Source of the DNA: Archilochus colubris
Lineage: Eukaryota; Chordata; Aves; Apodiformes; Trochilidae
Length of the DNA: 64,000 nt
Direction of reading: 5' to 3'
NCBI GenBank assembly: GCA_023079485.1
Contig: CM041083.1
Span: 168,041,400-168,105,399, forward strand
Shown here: piece after piece, positions 11,626 through 23,404 of the stretch
How the letters are laid out: every line of letters starts with the position of its first letter
How positions within the stretch are numbered: position 1 is the first letter of the stretch
Translations under genes and position numbers: made by a program
Notes under the pieces: generated by a model
Databases searched by the model: none
What the model saw: the letters and a program-made list of their open reading frames with translations, nothing else
Told to the model about the DNA's origin: nothing

Positions 11626-12299
11626 TTAAATGTCATGATGTCAAAGCTGATGACCTCATGGCAAAATTTATGATTTGTGAGATAATTGGATCTCCTCTAT
11701 TTTTAGATCAATGTCCAGATAAGTACTCACTGTAGTCTAATATTCTTCAACTCCAAAAATATCCAAGTACAGATGTCATATACTTAAAGGCTAAGTGTAA
11801 ATACTGTACTCAGCATAAAAACATATTTGTTTTAGAAAAGCAGTTTTGTTCCCTCAGTAAGGAAACAACATTTTTTTTTTCCAAAATCAACACTTTGTAA
11901 TAAATTTTTGAATTTTTGAGACTCTAAAATTGCTCAACCAGTTCAACTAAAAAATGGAAGATCCATGTTAAGGAACGTACTTTAGTTAATCATGGGACAT
12001 AGCCATAATGAAAACAAATTGCTGTTTTTAGTGTAACACATTCTCTGCCTACAATTGCAATATATTACTAAGGATCAAATTCTAGAGGCTTTATTGAAGA
12101 CATACTCAGGCAAATAGTGCTCATAAATGGCAGACAGATTTAATTATTGTTAGCTTTGAACCAAGGCTTGGAAAGCCACTTCAGTGCTATTCCTGTGCCA
12201 TTGAGAGGAGAGAATAGGCTTCTTTGTTAAAAGGTTCCCCAGACAATGACTAACATTTACTGTGGTCATCAGACTCAGTTTAGTTTGATTAAATAGAAA

Positions 12300-12475
12300 A
12301 AACAAAAAAAAAATCAATAAATAAAACCTAAATCTAAACAACTACTTCCCCCCCCAAAAAAACAAAACAAGCAAAACAAAAAAACCCCAAACCCCCAAAA
12401 CAAACAAAAAAACAGCAAAGCTAAACCTAAATCTAAATACTATAAAAAAAAAAAAAGCAAACAAAAAAATAGAAC
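12300..12475. repeat. A/C-rich island with a 15-bp direct repeat 99 bp apart
   Basis: Dominated by runs of A and C (CCCCCCCC, AAAACAAAAC, AAACCCCCAAAA). The 15-mer AAACCTAAATCTAAA occurs at 12324-12338 and again at 12423-12437, each followed by a CTACTT- or TACTAT-like segment and an A-rich run. This suggests a slipped tandem duplication of about 99 bp whose homopolymers later diverged. Confidence 0.75.
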
Positions 12476-14033
12476 ATATTTAAATATACATATCTAAACC
12501 AAATAATTGTAAGGACATCCTTATCCAAAATGTACAAAACTTAATGGGGGCCACTGGAAAACAATGCAACTTGCAGTAGTCCAAATATAAGTGTTTGCAC
12601 TAGGAAATAGTGAGGGCATCTCTGGAGACAGAAATGGAACTGCAGGAAATGGTACAGGAAAGACGTAATTCAAGAAAATTTACTGAAGATTGTATTAGAG
12701 GGGGAAAAAAACATTAGGAAAAAAAAAGATCAAAATCAGAGAAGGGCAAGAGCATTCCCAATTTTTTGAACTTTACAAGAGGACAGGAATACCCATTTAT
12801 TAATAAATGAACGTCACAGATGAGGCTAAAAGAAAACCTTGCCATTCATGGAAGAAGGAGGGAGAAAGCAGTCCCTGCAAGTCTAATTTAGGAAAATATT
12901 CTTCTGACACCACATCTGGCAACTGGTTTATCCATTCTTGTGTATGTGTCTTTATGGTCATCAGAGATACCAGTCTAAGATGTACCTAATCCATAGGGCT
13001 TGCACAAAAAGATTTAAAAGGCAAACAACAAGAAAAATTACTAGACAAAACCCCAAATTATCCAAAAGTGAGAACATTTTTTCCCCCAGTATACTGCAGA
13101 AGTTATGCGGACCAAGATAAGTGAAACACAAAGAAGGATCCAGTCATCTTTCAAACCTTCTTTGAAACACCAAACCCTTTTAAGGAAAAAAAAAACAACA
13201 TATAAATGGATCTATTGAGCAAAGTCTACACTCATTATCAGCCCAGCACAAAGTATCCTTCAGAAGAATACATCTGGTGGAAGGTAAAGCTCTTGTGGAC
13301 TTGACAGCAATGATGTTGATTAGGCAGAAGGAGAAAAAAATCCCTATTTTCCCAATGACAAAAGAAATTCTGAAGAGAAGAAGAAATGGGATCTCTCTAG
13401 AGAGAAACAGCAAGACAGGGAGATACGAGGCACACACTGATCAAAAGAAATGTTTTTTTCTTTACAGAAGATGTAGTTCAGATGGGAAGCCCAATCCATG
13501 GGGAGGATGGGGATATGAAGTGCACATGCTACATCTCCCATGAGGTTCCAAAGGAGCTAAGCCAGAACAAATGATCATCAAGCTAGCATAAGACATTTAA
13601 ATTCAATTTTACCAATGGAAAATATTAAGTAATTTTAGCAAAATCAATACTTTTTGGTTGAAAAAATGCAGTAGAGCAGAGGGGAAGAGAACACAGGAGC
13701 CAATGGGAATGCTTTTTCTAGATTTTGTTCTCAGGTTTAATTATTCTGGCAGGTGTGTTATTTCTCTAAATGAATCATAGAGCTATACTCCACTGTTGGA
13801 GGAAAGGCAGACTTCTGATTGAAGTCTTTGGAAGTAGTAGGAGAGAAACAATTTTGCTTGAAGGCCTGCCAGCCAGGATAGATTAGGCTTACCCCCAGTC
13901 TCTGTTCAGGTTAGTCCATGGCTCATCCTAAAATCCTCCTCTGGACCACAAGCTCTCTCTGCACTGAATAACTCATGTGAAACTCAGATGTGTACCTGGG
14001 GATGATTTGCTCCCTGGAGGTAGCATGAATAAA

Positions 14034-14308
14034 GGGGAGGGAAGGGAAGGGAAGGGAAGGGAAGGGAAGGGAAGGGAAGGGAAGGGAAGGGAAGGGAAGG
14101 GAAGGGAAGGGAAGGGAAGGGAAGGGAAGGGGAAGGGAAGGGAAGGGAAGGGAAGGGAAGGGAAGGGAAGGGAAGGGAAGGGAAGGGAAGGGAAGGGAAG
14201 GGAAGGAAGGGAAGGGAAGGGAAGGGAAGGGAGGAAGGAAGGGAAGGGAAGGGAAGGGAAGGGAAGGGAAGGGAAGGGAAGGGAAGGGAAGGGAAGGGAA
14301 GGGAAAAG
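14034..14308. repeat. (GGGAA)n pentanucleotide microsatellite, about 275 bp
   Basis: More than 50 units of GGGAA with only three or four slipped units (an extra G near 14130, GGAAGG near 14204 and again near 14230). It creates 114-codon open frames on both strands (glycine/arginine/glutamate/lysine on plus, proline/serine/leucine/phenylalanine on minus) that are artefacts of the repeat. The purine/pyrimidine strand asymmetry could favour triplex DNA; that is inference. Confidence 0.98.
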
Positions 14309-14848
14309 AGAAGACAACTAATATTAATATAGAAATATATTTCTATTCAACTAATATAATTAGAAATATGATAGTGTTAGACATGGAAAAAACTTAAGAT
14401 GACTGAAAATATCAATATGGTTTGGAGCGACACCAAAGTTCATCAAAGGTATTTTGCTGGCCTGATGATTTCTTGAAAGTAGAACAGTACTCAAAGACTT
14501 AGGCAAGTAGTCTAATTTTGTTTGAAGACAGAAGTCGCTCTGTAAAACATAATTCTATCTCTTCAAGATAAATGCATTATTACTAATAGTCAACGAATCT
14601 TGGGAGATTTAGATTCTTAGGAAAAATTTCTCTGGTTGGCAAAATCTTACAAGAATTCAAAGCTTACAATGTTTATTTTTTTATGATAATTCCTAATATG
14701 AATTACACTTACCATGGATATTAATATTATCCTGTACTAATTTTCCAGAGGTCTGTGCACAAAAAATAAGTAAAAAATTATACTAGCTGACTGCAAACTT
14801 TCAGGAGATGTATAACGGACATTGAAGTCGTGTGCTAGTCTTACTGAT
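14309..14848. other. Single-copy AT-rich non-coding DNA
   Basis: No feature recognised between the two pentanucleotide arrays. Confidence 0.65.
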
Positions 14849-14915
14849 GGGATAGGGTAGGATAGGATAGGATAGGATAGGATAGGATAGGATAGGATAG
14901 GATAGGATAGGATAG
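14849..14915. repeat. (GGATA)n microsatellite abutting the CR1 3' end
   Basis: About 13 units of GGATA with one slipped unit at the left edge (GGGTA). On the minus strand the unit reads TATCC and directly follows the CR1 3' sequence ending CAGAAATAGC, exactly where CR1 elements normally carry their 8-bp tail repeat. The array most likely grew from that tail. Confidence 0.95.
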
Positions 14916-15312
14916 CTATTTCTGTTGCAAGGGACCTACAACGATCATCAAGTTAGGACATGAATCACCTCTCTATAAAGCCTGATCCAGTGTTTGTTAT
15001 CCATTGGTTAAAGAAATGTTTCCTAATGTCCAGTCTAAACCTTCCCTGGCACAGCTTTGAACCATTCCCAAGGAACCTCTTACCAGGGAGGAGAAACCAG
15101 CACCTGTCTCTCCACTTCCCCTCCGCAGAAGGTTGTAGAAGCTGTAGAGAGCCTTGAGGTTGCCTCTCAGCCTCCTTTTCTCCACATTGAACAAGTCCAA
15201 AGTCCTTATCAGCTCCTCATAGGACATTCCTTCCAGCCTTTTCAACAGATTTGTTGCCTTCCTCTAGATGCATTCCAGGACCTTCATATCGTTCTTAAAT
15301 TGCAGCGTGCCA
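14916..15312 (-). mobile_element. CR1 LINE 3' fragment, antisense
   Basis: Read on the minus strand it follows the CR1 3' region: AGGTCCTGGAATGCATCTAG, AGGCTGGAAGGAATGTCCTA, TGAGGAGCTGATAAGGACTT, GAGGCTGAGAGGCAACCTCA, a GCTGGTTTCTCCTCCCTGGT segment, GGTTTAGACTGGACATTAGG, and then the tail. An 82-codon frame survives at 14997-15245 (minus) and corresponds to the 3' part of the CR1 consensus, but nothing of RT remains. The left end merges into (TATCC)n. The element is moderately diverged and appears younger than the copies at 5.6 and 19.6 kb. Confidence 0.93.
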
Positions 15313-17539
15313 AGCTTATTTCCAGAGATTCTTCTCCCAAAGAGTACAGTCTTAAAAGTCTGAGGAAGAGGAACTGCAGTTGCATCTACAGTCCAGATTC
15401 AGAGCCAGTCTAAGCTTTATTTAGAAATGACTGCTAATCTGGAGAAATACATTGAGCATACCAGGGAGAAGTCTCTCTTCTGATTGCAGGCTGCAGTACT
15501 AGCTGCAGGACAGAAATAATTGATTTAGACCTGGTCATATACTGCCCTGAGACTTTTCCATTAATTCTGTTTCATTCCCTAGTGGAAAAACTGATCTATG
15601 GAAACTTTCAAAGTGTTATTCAATACAGCTACTGAAATCTGATGTGCTTAGTGTTCTGCATGCTTTAAAGTGGGAGAGTAGAGCTTTATGAGAAGGATTT
15701 GGTCACCTTATGGAGTTATCAAGACTGGTTGTCAGCTCAGTTGTGTTAACTGACTGTGTATCTGCTCCAGTTAAATACTCAAAGATTCTTTAAGTTAATG
15801 TTTTTACCTCTCCTGACAGACTGAGATCAGATCTTTAGCAAAGGAAGTCTTTGATCTGCCTTCAGAGAGCCAGGATTATTCTGAAGAAACATTTCCCTTT
15901 AAATGACAACATATAATACTCCTCTTTGTGAGTATTTATGAAACTCCTAGGGTGGTTTTGAACTGCATAAACATCGATACATAGGTGCATTTGAGATGAC
16001 CAAATCTGTTCTGACAATCCTTCATCTGCCCTTCCAGTAAGGTATAGTTCTGTATTTTATCTTACAGCCTTGTGTGGGTATCTTGTATAGTCTATGGCAT
16101 TTCAAACACTAACAGATTCCTGCCTTTACTTAGCTGAGTTGAGCCTATAAAGGCTGCAATTCACAAAAATGTGAAAAATTCTATGATCAAAGTTAATGTT
16201 TTCTTCCTCAGTTTGGGTTTAATTCTTCCCATGCTGTACTGATGAGTGAGGGAATGCCTAACACCTCCACAACAGATACCCTACGGAGGAATATGAAAAG
16301 ATATTTAGTGTGATGTCTGTAAACTGTGTCTGCATGAATTTAAAAGATAGTAACCTAAAGCTGCTTGTGTTTTCAGTCTCTGGGGATCTTAGGGGCTTGG
16401 GATTTTTCTTCGCACAGTTACAACGACATATTACTTCTCTTAGAAAAGGTAATACATTTCATCAGTATGAAAATATGGTGAAACCAACCTTAGTATTCCT
16501 CTAACAATATCTATAAAACTGCTGGCCTAATTCTGTATTGTTTTGCTCCGTGTTTAATCAGGTATATATGTGCAAAGTATGATAAATATCAGCTAACTCA
16601 GAACGACAGTATTTTGCACCCATGTAGCAATGACTCTGCATCAATGTAAATGACAATCAAGGTAAAAAACAGCAGAGAATCCAGCTCTATAAATAATCAT
16701 AGAGGCTTAAAATTCAATCCGTCTTTGAAGAAAATAGCTGCACTGCAGAGAAAGTCTGTTTAATAATACAGAATAATTTCCTCAAAAGCAGGTTATCTGA
16801 AGACTTTACTATTATAAACTAAATATTTGTCTTAAAAGATTACTGAACTTTAATTATATGTATTTTAAAATATATGAGCTAAACAGAATAAATAAGAAAT
16901 AGATTTAAGTCTTGGATTTATGCAGTATTTTTTTTACTGGTTTATAAAAATACATGAGATAAACTTTAATTAAAAGGTGAAACTTTATTTTTTTAATGTG
17001 CATCTAATATACACACATGTAAATTATATGTGTGAATATTACCTTCTTTATTTCTAAATATTTCACTTTTATTTTTACTATTATCAACATTTCATTCTAT
17101 TTTACTTTAAAAAAAATCTAAACAAATACAGCTCTCCTCGCTTTAAAATCCGGATGAGGGAAATATTTTGAAAATTTCTGAAATCTTTTTCCAAAATAGA
17201 TTTGAAAGGATATTTGTGAACAAAGCTGTTTGTTTCATCTCAGTAAAACAGCATTTTTCAAATGAGAACAGTTAAGTGAAAAACTCCTAGCCAGTTTTAT
17301 TAAATTACATATTCCTCTTCTGCCCAGAATCTGCTTGCCACTGCTATCCAGTTTGGAAAAGAAAAATGTCATATTTGAAAAAGAGGAACAGAAAGTCTGA
17401 TTCCTTTGCTTAAAGATACCTGTTAGTCTTTTGTTGGCCTTTGGTTTTCAGCAAGAGAATGAAAAGGAAGAGATTTCAACAAATTTAATAAAAGATATTG
17501 GACATATTGGAAGGCAATGGACATACAGACCAGGTCACA
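15313..17539. other. Single-copy non-coding DNA
   Basis: No gene, RNA or repeat family recognised. The segment at about 16780-17110 is very AT-rich. The 64-codon frame at 16310-16504 has no motif. Confidence 0.62.
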
Positions 17540-17715
17540 TCAACAATGGGCTGCCCAGGGAAGTGGTAGATTCTCCATCCCTGGAGGTTTTTAAGAAGAG
17601 ACTGAATGTGGCACTCAGTGCCATGGTCTGGTAACCACAGTGGCAGTGGATCAAGGGTTGGACTTGATGATCCCAGAGGTCCTTTCCAATCTGGCTGATT
17701 CTGTGATTCTGTGAC
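17540..17715 (+). mobile_element. CR1 LINE 3' end fragment
   Basis: Matches the terminal CR1 segment: GGGCTGCCCAGGGAAGTGGT, ATCCCTGGAGGTTTTTAAGA, TTGGACTTGATGATCCCAGA, GGTCCTTTCCAATCTGG, and the tail GATTCTGTGATTCTGTGA. About 175 bp remain. A 67-codon frame (17431-17634) spans the junction with upstream DNA and is not a gene. It belongs to the same subfamily type as the antisense copy at 60.7 kb, sharing ACTGAATGTGGCACTCAGTG in its body. Confidence 0.94.
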
Positions 17716-19559
17716 CTTTAGTCTTATCACATGCACTTAATTCTGTGTCTTCATTCAATATGTTTTACTTCTCTGGCTAATACAGTTAATATGAAGTTCA
17801 GATTTGCTTGAAAAAAATAAAATCTATATCACAAAACTTTTTTTAGTAGTCAATGTTTGTTTTCACTCTGTGTTAGAATAAAATAAAAAACTCCCTATCT
17901 AAAGTAGATCAAATGTATAAAGCCATGACCTCAGTATCTGTTTTTATTTACTGAACGGAGACTGCAACAATATAATACTCTGTATTACAGTCATCCAACA
18001 TTAACTGAGATAAATCTGAGAAATCCTCTCTTCCCTTTGGGAACTAATAAATTTCTGTTTAATTAAATCATTATTAGACCACAAGAGACTCATAGGTAGC
18101 TGAGAAATTTGGAATAGAATAATTTATGCCCATATTGTTGCTCTGAATGATATCCAATATTCAGTCTGAACAATGAATTATTAATTGTTCTAAAATGGGG
18201 AATCTCTCAAATCGAAGATATTCTAACACAGACTCAAGAAAACCTTGCTGAAATACATAAACATCTTCTTTATTTTCCTTGAAAACGTTTTTGCATTCTA
18301 CTGATTCCAATGACATTATTAGATTTCTTGAATCTGTTTCATCTCACACAAATAAAACTGCATAAAGATACCATTCATTTTACAGATATTTCTTTTCAAA
18401 CCTCCATTCTTATTTTTTATTTTTATTTTATTCTGTGATTTTTTGGGGGTGAAATATAAAATACTCCTTTGAAGATTCTAGCAAAGCAAAAATCAATATT
18501 TATGTGTAACACTAAGAATGAGCTAAGTAATAATGACAAAATCTGTAGACCAAAGGATGCTGTCTAGTTAAAGTAGACATTTTTCCTAGGAAGAGACAAA
18601 GATATTCCTCAGTGATCACATTTTGAATTAGAATAAGTTATAAATTATGACAGGCTGATTTAATGCAGAAGAAAACAAGAGAGGATTTAGTTGTATTTTT
18701 TAAATTCATGCTGAATTAACTAATAACATCTATTTCTTTGAAAACCTTCAAATGTACAGGTTTACAATCAATCATCCACAGAAGGAGAAGAATATAGCGC
18801 TTTTTAATGTTGGCATATATAGATCTGAGTAGATAAAACAGAGATGCCCACAAACTGTAGCATTTTTCCTATTTTTTCCAGGACATCAGTGCCAGTGAAA
18901 GTTACAGAACAAGAAAGCAGTGCAGTCATATTTTGTGTATTGAATTCAAAGAAAGATATTATTGTATCCCTGATGCCTTCAGACTTTACCTCTCAATAAT
19001 CCAAGTGATGTAAGACATTCAGTACTCAGCAGAAAAAAAGTTATTGTTCATTTTCCTTTAGTTCAGTTTTCTAAATAAATAAGGTAGTAATTTTATATGT
19101 CTGCCTTTGTGTCTACCAATTTAGGTCTAACAAGAGACTGGCTTTTTTTCAGCTGAAGATGCACATTCTACACGTGCAGCTAACCCTAACAGTAAGTGAC
19201 ACACTACCCAATTTTAGGTGCAAACTAACACAGGTGTAGTAAATCACATGTGGGAGGGCTTTTCTTGTCAGTAATTACAAAGAAAGACTAGACCTTACAG
19301 CTGACAGCCAGCTTGTAAAAAGCTAAAATTAGGTAAGAACTCTCTCATCATAAGTAAGGAGATGATAATACATAGTTCTTGTAATGAAGCCACCCTCTAT
19401 CAGTAGATACACAGCACTAATGCAGTGAGATTTGAGCACCACGGAGTCAAGATTCACACGATTCATTTGTTAAGGCAATTGACATTTTGAGATGTGGGTA
19501 CACGCCAAATTTTTCATAGCAATGACACATGTAACAAAAGACAATGACCACAAGTGGTG
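17716..19559. other. Single-copy AT-rich non-coding DNA
   Basis: No open frame of note, no recognised repeat and no RNA. Confidence 0.65.
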
Positions 19560-19786
19560 GCTTAAGGAGGTTCAGACCAGACATTAGGGGGAAAAAAAAA
19601 TCACTAGGAAAATAAGACAGCTCTGGACTGGGTTATCCAGATGGCTTGTGGAACGTCCCACCTCAGAAGATTTCAAGACTTGGTTAGACAAAACCACAGC
19701 TCACCTCATCTAGTCTTGCTTTTTCCTGGGAGATTGGAAGAGATTACTCTAAATGTCCATTCCAACTAACAATTATATGGGTTTAT
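19560..19786 (+). mobile_element. Old CR1 LINE 3' end fragment
   Basis: Degraded but in order: a GGAGGTTCAGACCAGACATTAGG segment, CTCTGGACTGGGTTATCCAG, GATTTCAAGACTTGGTTAGA, CTCACCTCATCTAGTCTTGC, then TCTAAATGTCCATTCCAACT. This is the CR1 3' end with many substitutions. The normal tail is no longer clear (TTATATGGGTTTATGACC). Confidence 0.82.
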
Positions 19787-19819
19787 GACCATTACTGAAT
19801 TTTTTCTATATATTGGGTC

Positions 19820-20378
19820 TGTCTGGAGCAGAGGTAACTTTCCTCATAGCAACCCATACAGTTCTGTGCTCTGAATTTGTAGCTAAAAATGTGTGGATAA
19901 CTATTGGCTATTAGTGTTGGCCATTGCTGAGCAGTGCCTGTACAGCATCAAGGCTCTCTCTCCAACCACCACACCAAAGTCTAAGAGTCAGCAAGGGGTT
20001 AGGAGGGGACATAGATAGGACAGTTGGCTCAATCTGACCAAAAAGAGATTCCATACAATTTACACCAAACTCAACAACAAAAGCTAAGAAAAAAGAGAGG
20101 ATAGGATATTTGTCTTCTAAAGCAAATCTTGCATGAATGGAAGATTTGATTCCCAGGAAATAACTGGACATTGTGTACTGATAGGATGTATAAAATAAAC
20201 CTTCTGTATTGTTTTTGCTTTGCTTTTTGCATATGGTCTTTTCTTTATTTCATTAAACTGCCTTTGTTGCAATCCACAAGTTTTTCATCATATTTTCTCC
20301 TCCTGTCCATCTGAGAAGATGGGAGTGAAAGACCAACATAGTAAGCACCTGAAAGCCAGCTAAGGTCAACCCACCACA
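19820..20378 (+). mobile_element. Solo LTR of an avian ERV (ERVL-like), about 559 bp
   Basis: Starts near TGTCTGGAGCAG and ends at GTCAACCCACCACA, an end shared by well-known avian LTRs as I remember them. Internal landmarks in order are GAGGTAACTTTCCTCATAGC, the TTGGCCATTGCTGAGCAGTG segment, CACCAAACTCAACAACAAAAGC at the place of the usual promoter (TATA lost), ATTAAA at 20252-20257 as a poly(A) signal, and a C/T-rich U5. The 5' end is uncertain by a few bases and no clean target duplication is visible. The 86-codon minus-strand frame inside it (19911-20171) is not a gene. No internal retroviral region is attached. Confidence 0.8.
20252..20257 (+). terminator. ATTAAA poly(A) signal of the LTR
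   Basis: ATTAAA in the context TTTCATTAAACTGCC, which is where the avian LTRs I recall carry this signal, about 125 bp before the LTR end. Confidence 0.55.
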
Positions 20379-21477
20379 ATTTATTTGGCCATGTCTTCAT
20401 TTTTTTTGCACTAGTTTTGTGCTTCCCTATTCACAGGATTGGGAGTCCAGCCCCACACAACTGTAAAGTTCTTGTTCTTACCATAGGGCTTTTCATCAAT
20501 TCCATCTCCCAACACAGCGTTCTTGCTTCTTCAAACATTCTCTATATCTCTGTATTTACCCTCGTTGTTTCCTTAAAATATGTTTCATTATCTTTGTAGC
20601 CTGTTCCCTTTTTCTGCTCCTTTGTATTATCTTTTCTAGGTCATTACTTAGACCAGACTCCTGCAGTGTGCACTGAGTCTTGTTTCTCTGTTCTCCTCTC
20701 TATTCTTCATCTACCATTACTCCCCAGCAATGCTAATAGGGGGCATTTGCCTCTCCTAGCCTAACAGGAGACTTGCTGCACCTCCCCTTCCTCCCTTCCT
20801 TCTCCTAATGACCAGGAGGTGAGACGAACAAGACTGACAGTCTCTGAAGCACAGAAGGTGCCATCTGTGCTTTGTAGATTGAAAATCTTATTAGTTTTGC
20901 TTTCAGCCAAGTTGCGCATAAGGAGCGGAGCAACTGGGATAAGGAATAGTGCAGCTAGGAGCAGGACCAGAGGGGAACAAGAGCAGCCACTAGGTAAAAC
21001 TGCAAATAAAAAAGAAATACAAGGAGATAAAGGTAGGTGGTAAAGAGAGAGATTGCACTATCCTATTTCATCCTTCCACATAGCTTCCAGTTTTTCACAA
21101 TGCATATCCTAAGGTAATGTCTAGTCTAGATATACAGAGGGAATTAGGCTTTGAAGTCTCACGACTGACTGGTATTACCTGTCTGACCAAAGAATCCACA
21201 AAACATACTTCTGGGGTTTTTTTCGAGTGGTTTAGCTGCAAGAGGCTCCTCAAGTTTTTATCTTCTGTTTTTTGCTGTGGATGATATGAGCATCTTACTA
21301 CCTACCTGCTCCCAGGGCAGGAGCTGGAATATAGCTGGCACTATATTCCTCTCTGCCTGGGGCCATCACTCTTGGATCATTCCTGAGACAGTGTCCAAAC
21401 AGGACACGGCTCCTGTGAAAGATACATTTTGCACAGGAGCCTAGCATTAAACCAGCTCAGGTAGGGATGTGAAATAT
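20379..21477. other. Single-copy non-coding DNA
   Basis: No recognised gene or repeat. The open frames at 20417-20599 and 20819-21043 are short and have no motif. Confidence 0.62.
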
Positions 21478-21567
21478 GGTATTCAGCCTCTTGAGGCTAA
21501 ACCTAGGTATCTCAGGAGATTACCTGAGATAAAAGGCTGAATACCAGCCTTTTTTTTTTTTTTTTTT
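21478..21567. repeat. Compound inverted repeat (three nested hairpins) followed by an 18-nt T-run
   Basis: Outer arms GGTATTCAGCC (21478-21488) and GGCTGAATACC (21535-21545) are perfectly complementary. Between them lie two further perfect hairpins: AGCCTC/GAGGCT around TT (21485-21498, overlapping the end of the outer arm) and TATCTCAGG/CCTGAGATA around AGATTA (21508-21531). A run of 18 T (21550-21567) follows five bases after the outer arm. The layout could fold as a cruciform or a branched RNA with a terminal U-run. I see no clear Pol III A and B boxes, so I do not call an RNA gene. It may be the core of a small palindromic transposon. Confidence 0.8.
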
Positions 21568-23404
21568 CTGTGTCCTTGCATTTCTTTGTCATTAATATGT
21601 CTCGAGTTTAGCTTTCTGCATGTTCTCACACAAATGCCTGTCTTTCTGCATGAAATGTATTCCTGTTTGCCTTTGGGTTTTGCAATGTCAGTGACCAAAA
21701 CCCTTCAGCACTTCAGTCCTACTGCCTTTAGCAGGTATAAGTAAAGAACATACAGATTTCTGCTTAAGTGATCTCCCTCTGCATGAGGCATATCAACAGC
21801 AGCAGCAGCATATCACATCACTTTCCCAGTAACCCTTTTCCCTACCTGCATGCCTGCCTTGAAGGTGTCTTAGAAGAATGTCAGAGATGGGGCTGGAGCA
21901 GTCAGGACACAATGCACCCTTGCTGTGATTATTTTGATGGATTCTTCAGCAGCCCATTGCCAGCTGGTGCAAGCTATATCAGCCCCACAGCCATCATAAT
22001 TTTTGCAGGGGCTAGAGGCAGACTGAAGAATAAGGAAAGCTATAATCCAAATGCACTATCCAAAAATACTACTCAGTATTAGAAATGGAACCAGGCTGTT
22101 CTGTGCTAAAATTGAATTTTCCCCCAAAGTCCTGTCTTTCTCTGTATATTTCTTATAGGGTCATAACTGTCATTACAATTATACTTCCACTGCTTTCCAG
22201 TGCATATGCTAATACTTTCTTTACAACCATACCTGATAATTCTGGTAGAGCCTCACAGCCTCAATGCTGGCTTTATATATTCATTCTCATTTATATTTTT
22301 CCCTTAATCCTTGTATTTCTTTTCTACACTCTTCTGAAAAAAAGCCTCTGCAGAATTTTTAAAGCTCGCATCCCTCCTTCTCCTTCCTTGTGTTTTAAAC
22401 TGAATGGATGAAAAAAAAAATATTCTCAAAAACAGAGAAATGCATTTTTCCTTTCTTGGAGATACAACTTCAGAGCTCTTTATACAGTTCTTACACTTCT
22501 TCACCATCCTTCAAGCATACAGCTACTAGACAACAGTAGCTGGTACAGATTGGTAGTGAAAAATGGTGAGGGTTGTTGAACACTGTGTGAATCATCACAA
22601 AGTTTCAAACAACCAGTCCCTCAATAATTTCTTTATACTCACAGATTACATACAGCAACACTGACATGGGGTAGCCTGTTGAGCACACAAATAACATATT
22701 CTGCTTCATTCCAGACTGAAGAGGCTTATGAACCAAATATTTTAACAGTTCTCAGTGTTGTTAAGAAAGATAAAGGAGGCTGATGAAGCAGGGAGCAGCC
22801 TACTTTCAGACCCTTTTTGTGTGAGAGCATCTTGCTGATGGACCCCTATGAAGAGAGGGTTACATGCCCTAAAGCAAAAGAGATCTGAAGGATAATGTAG
22901 ATATTTATGATCCATTGCCTACAGTTTGACAATGTTAAGTGCATCCACGGATTAAAATATGTTTGTAAATGTGTTTCTTGAAACTTTTTCTGAAATACTT
23001 AGGGACAAATGCTAATAGATGATTCTTTTTTTCTTTGCTCAGCCTGCACAAAACAGCTGTAGTTTAGAAGCTATGCTTTGGGTTAGTGAAACAAGGCAGC
23101 GCACCATCCTGCCTAAACATTATATAGGACACAGTACATATGACCATAGCTGAACATTTCCATACATTTCAGTGTGTTAGGGAAAAAATATTTATTTGAT
23201 TGCACTTATCTATACAGACACACCTTTAAGTGCCTAGATCCAACTAAATTACAATTTAGAAATGATTTAAGAGAGCCTGAATCAAGCCTAGAGCAATAAT
23301 TATCTCTGCTGTGATTAATGAGAACCCAGTGTTTTAGAACCTGTCAGTATTCAATCACCGATCAAAACTGCATCAGGCATTCATTCCTATGAATACAAAT
23401 ACAT
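21568..23404. other. Single-copy non-coding DNA
   Basis: No gene recognised. Open frames at 21768-22082 (104 codons) and 22085-22411 (108 codons) lie back to back but in unrelated frames, without domain, signal peptide or start context. Confidence 0.6.

Larger units (their letters stand above)
11471..14033. other. Single-copy non-coding DNA with A-rich islands
   Basis: No gene recognised. It holds an A-run at 11521-11536, a (TTTA)n repeat, and a large A/C-rich island. The open frames at 11403-11735, 12807-12989, 12938-13120 and 13180-13543 show no domain and overlap in both directions. Confidence 0.6.

Noticed and set aside
13973..14321. 114-codon frames on both strands
   Set aside because: Products of the (GGGAA)n array only.
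21478..21567. tRNA or other Pol III gene
   Set aside because: Stems and a T-run are present but I find no convincing A or B box, no tRNA T-loop and no anticodon arm; kept as an inverted repeat and a finding.
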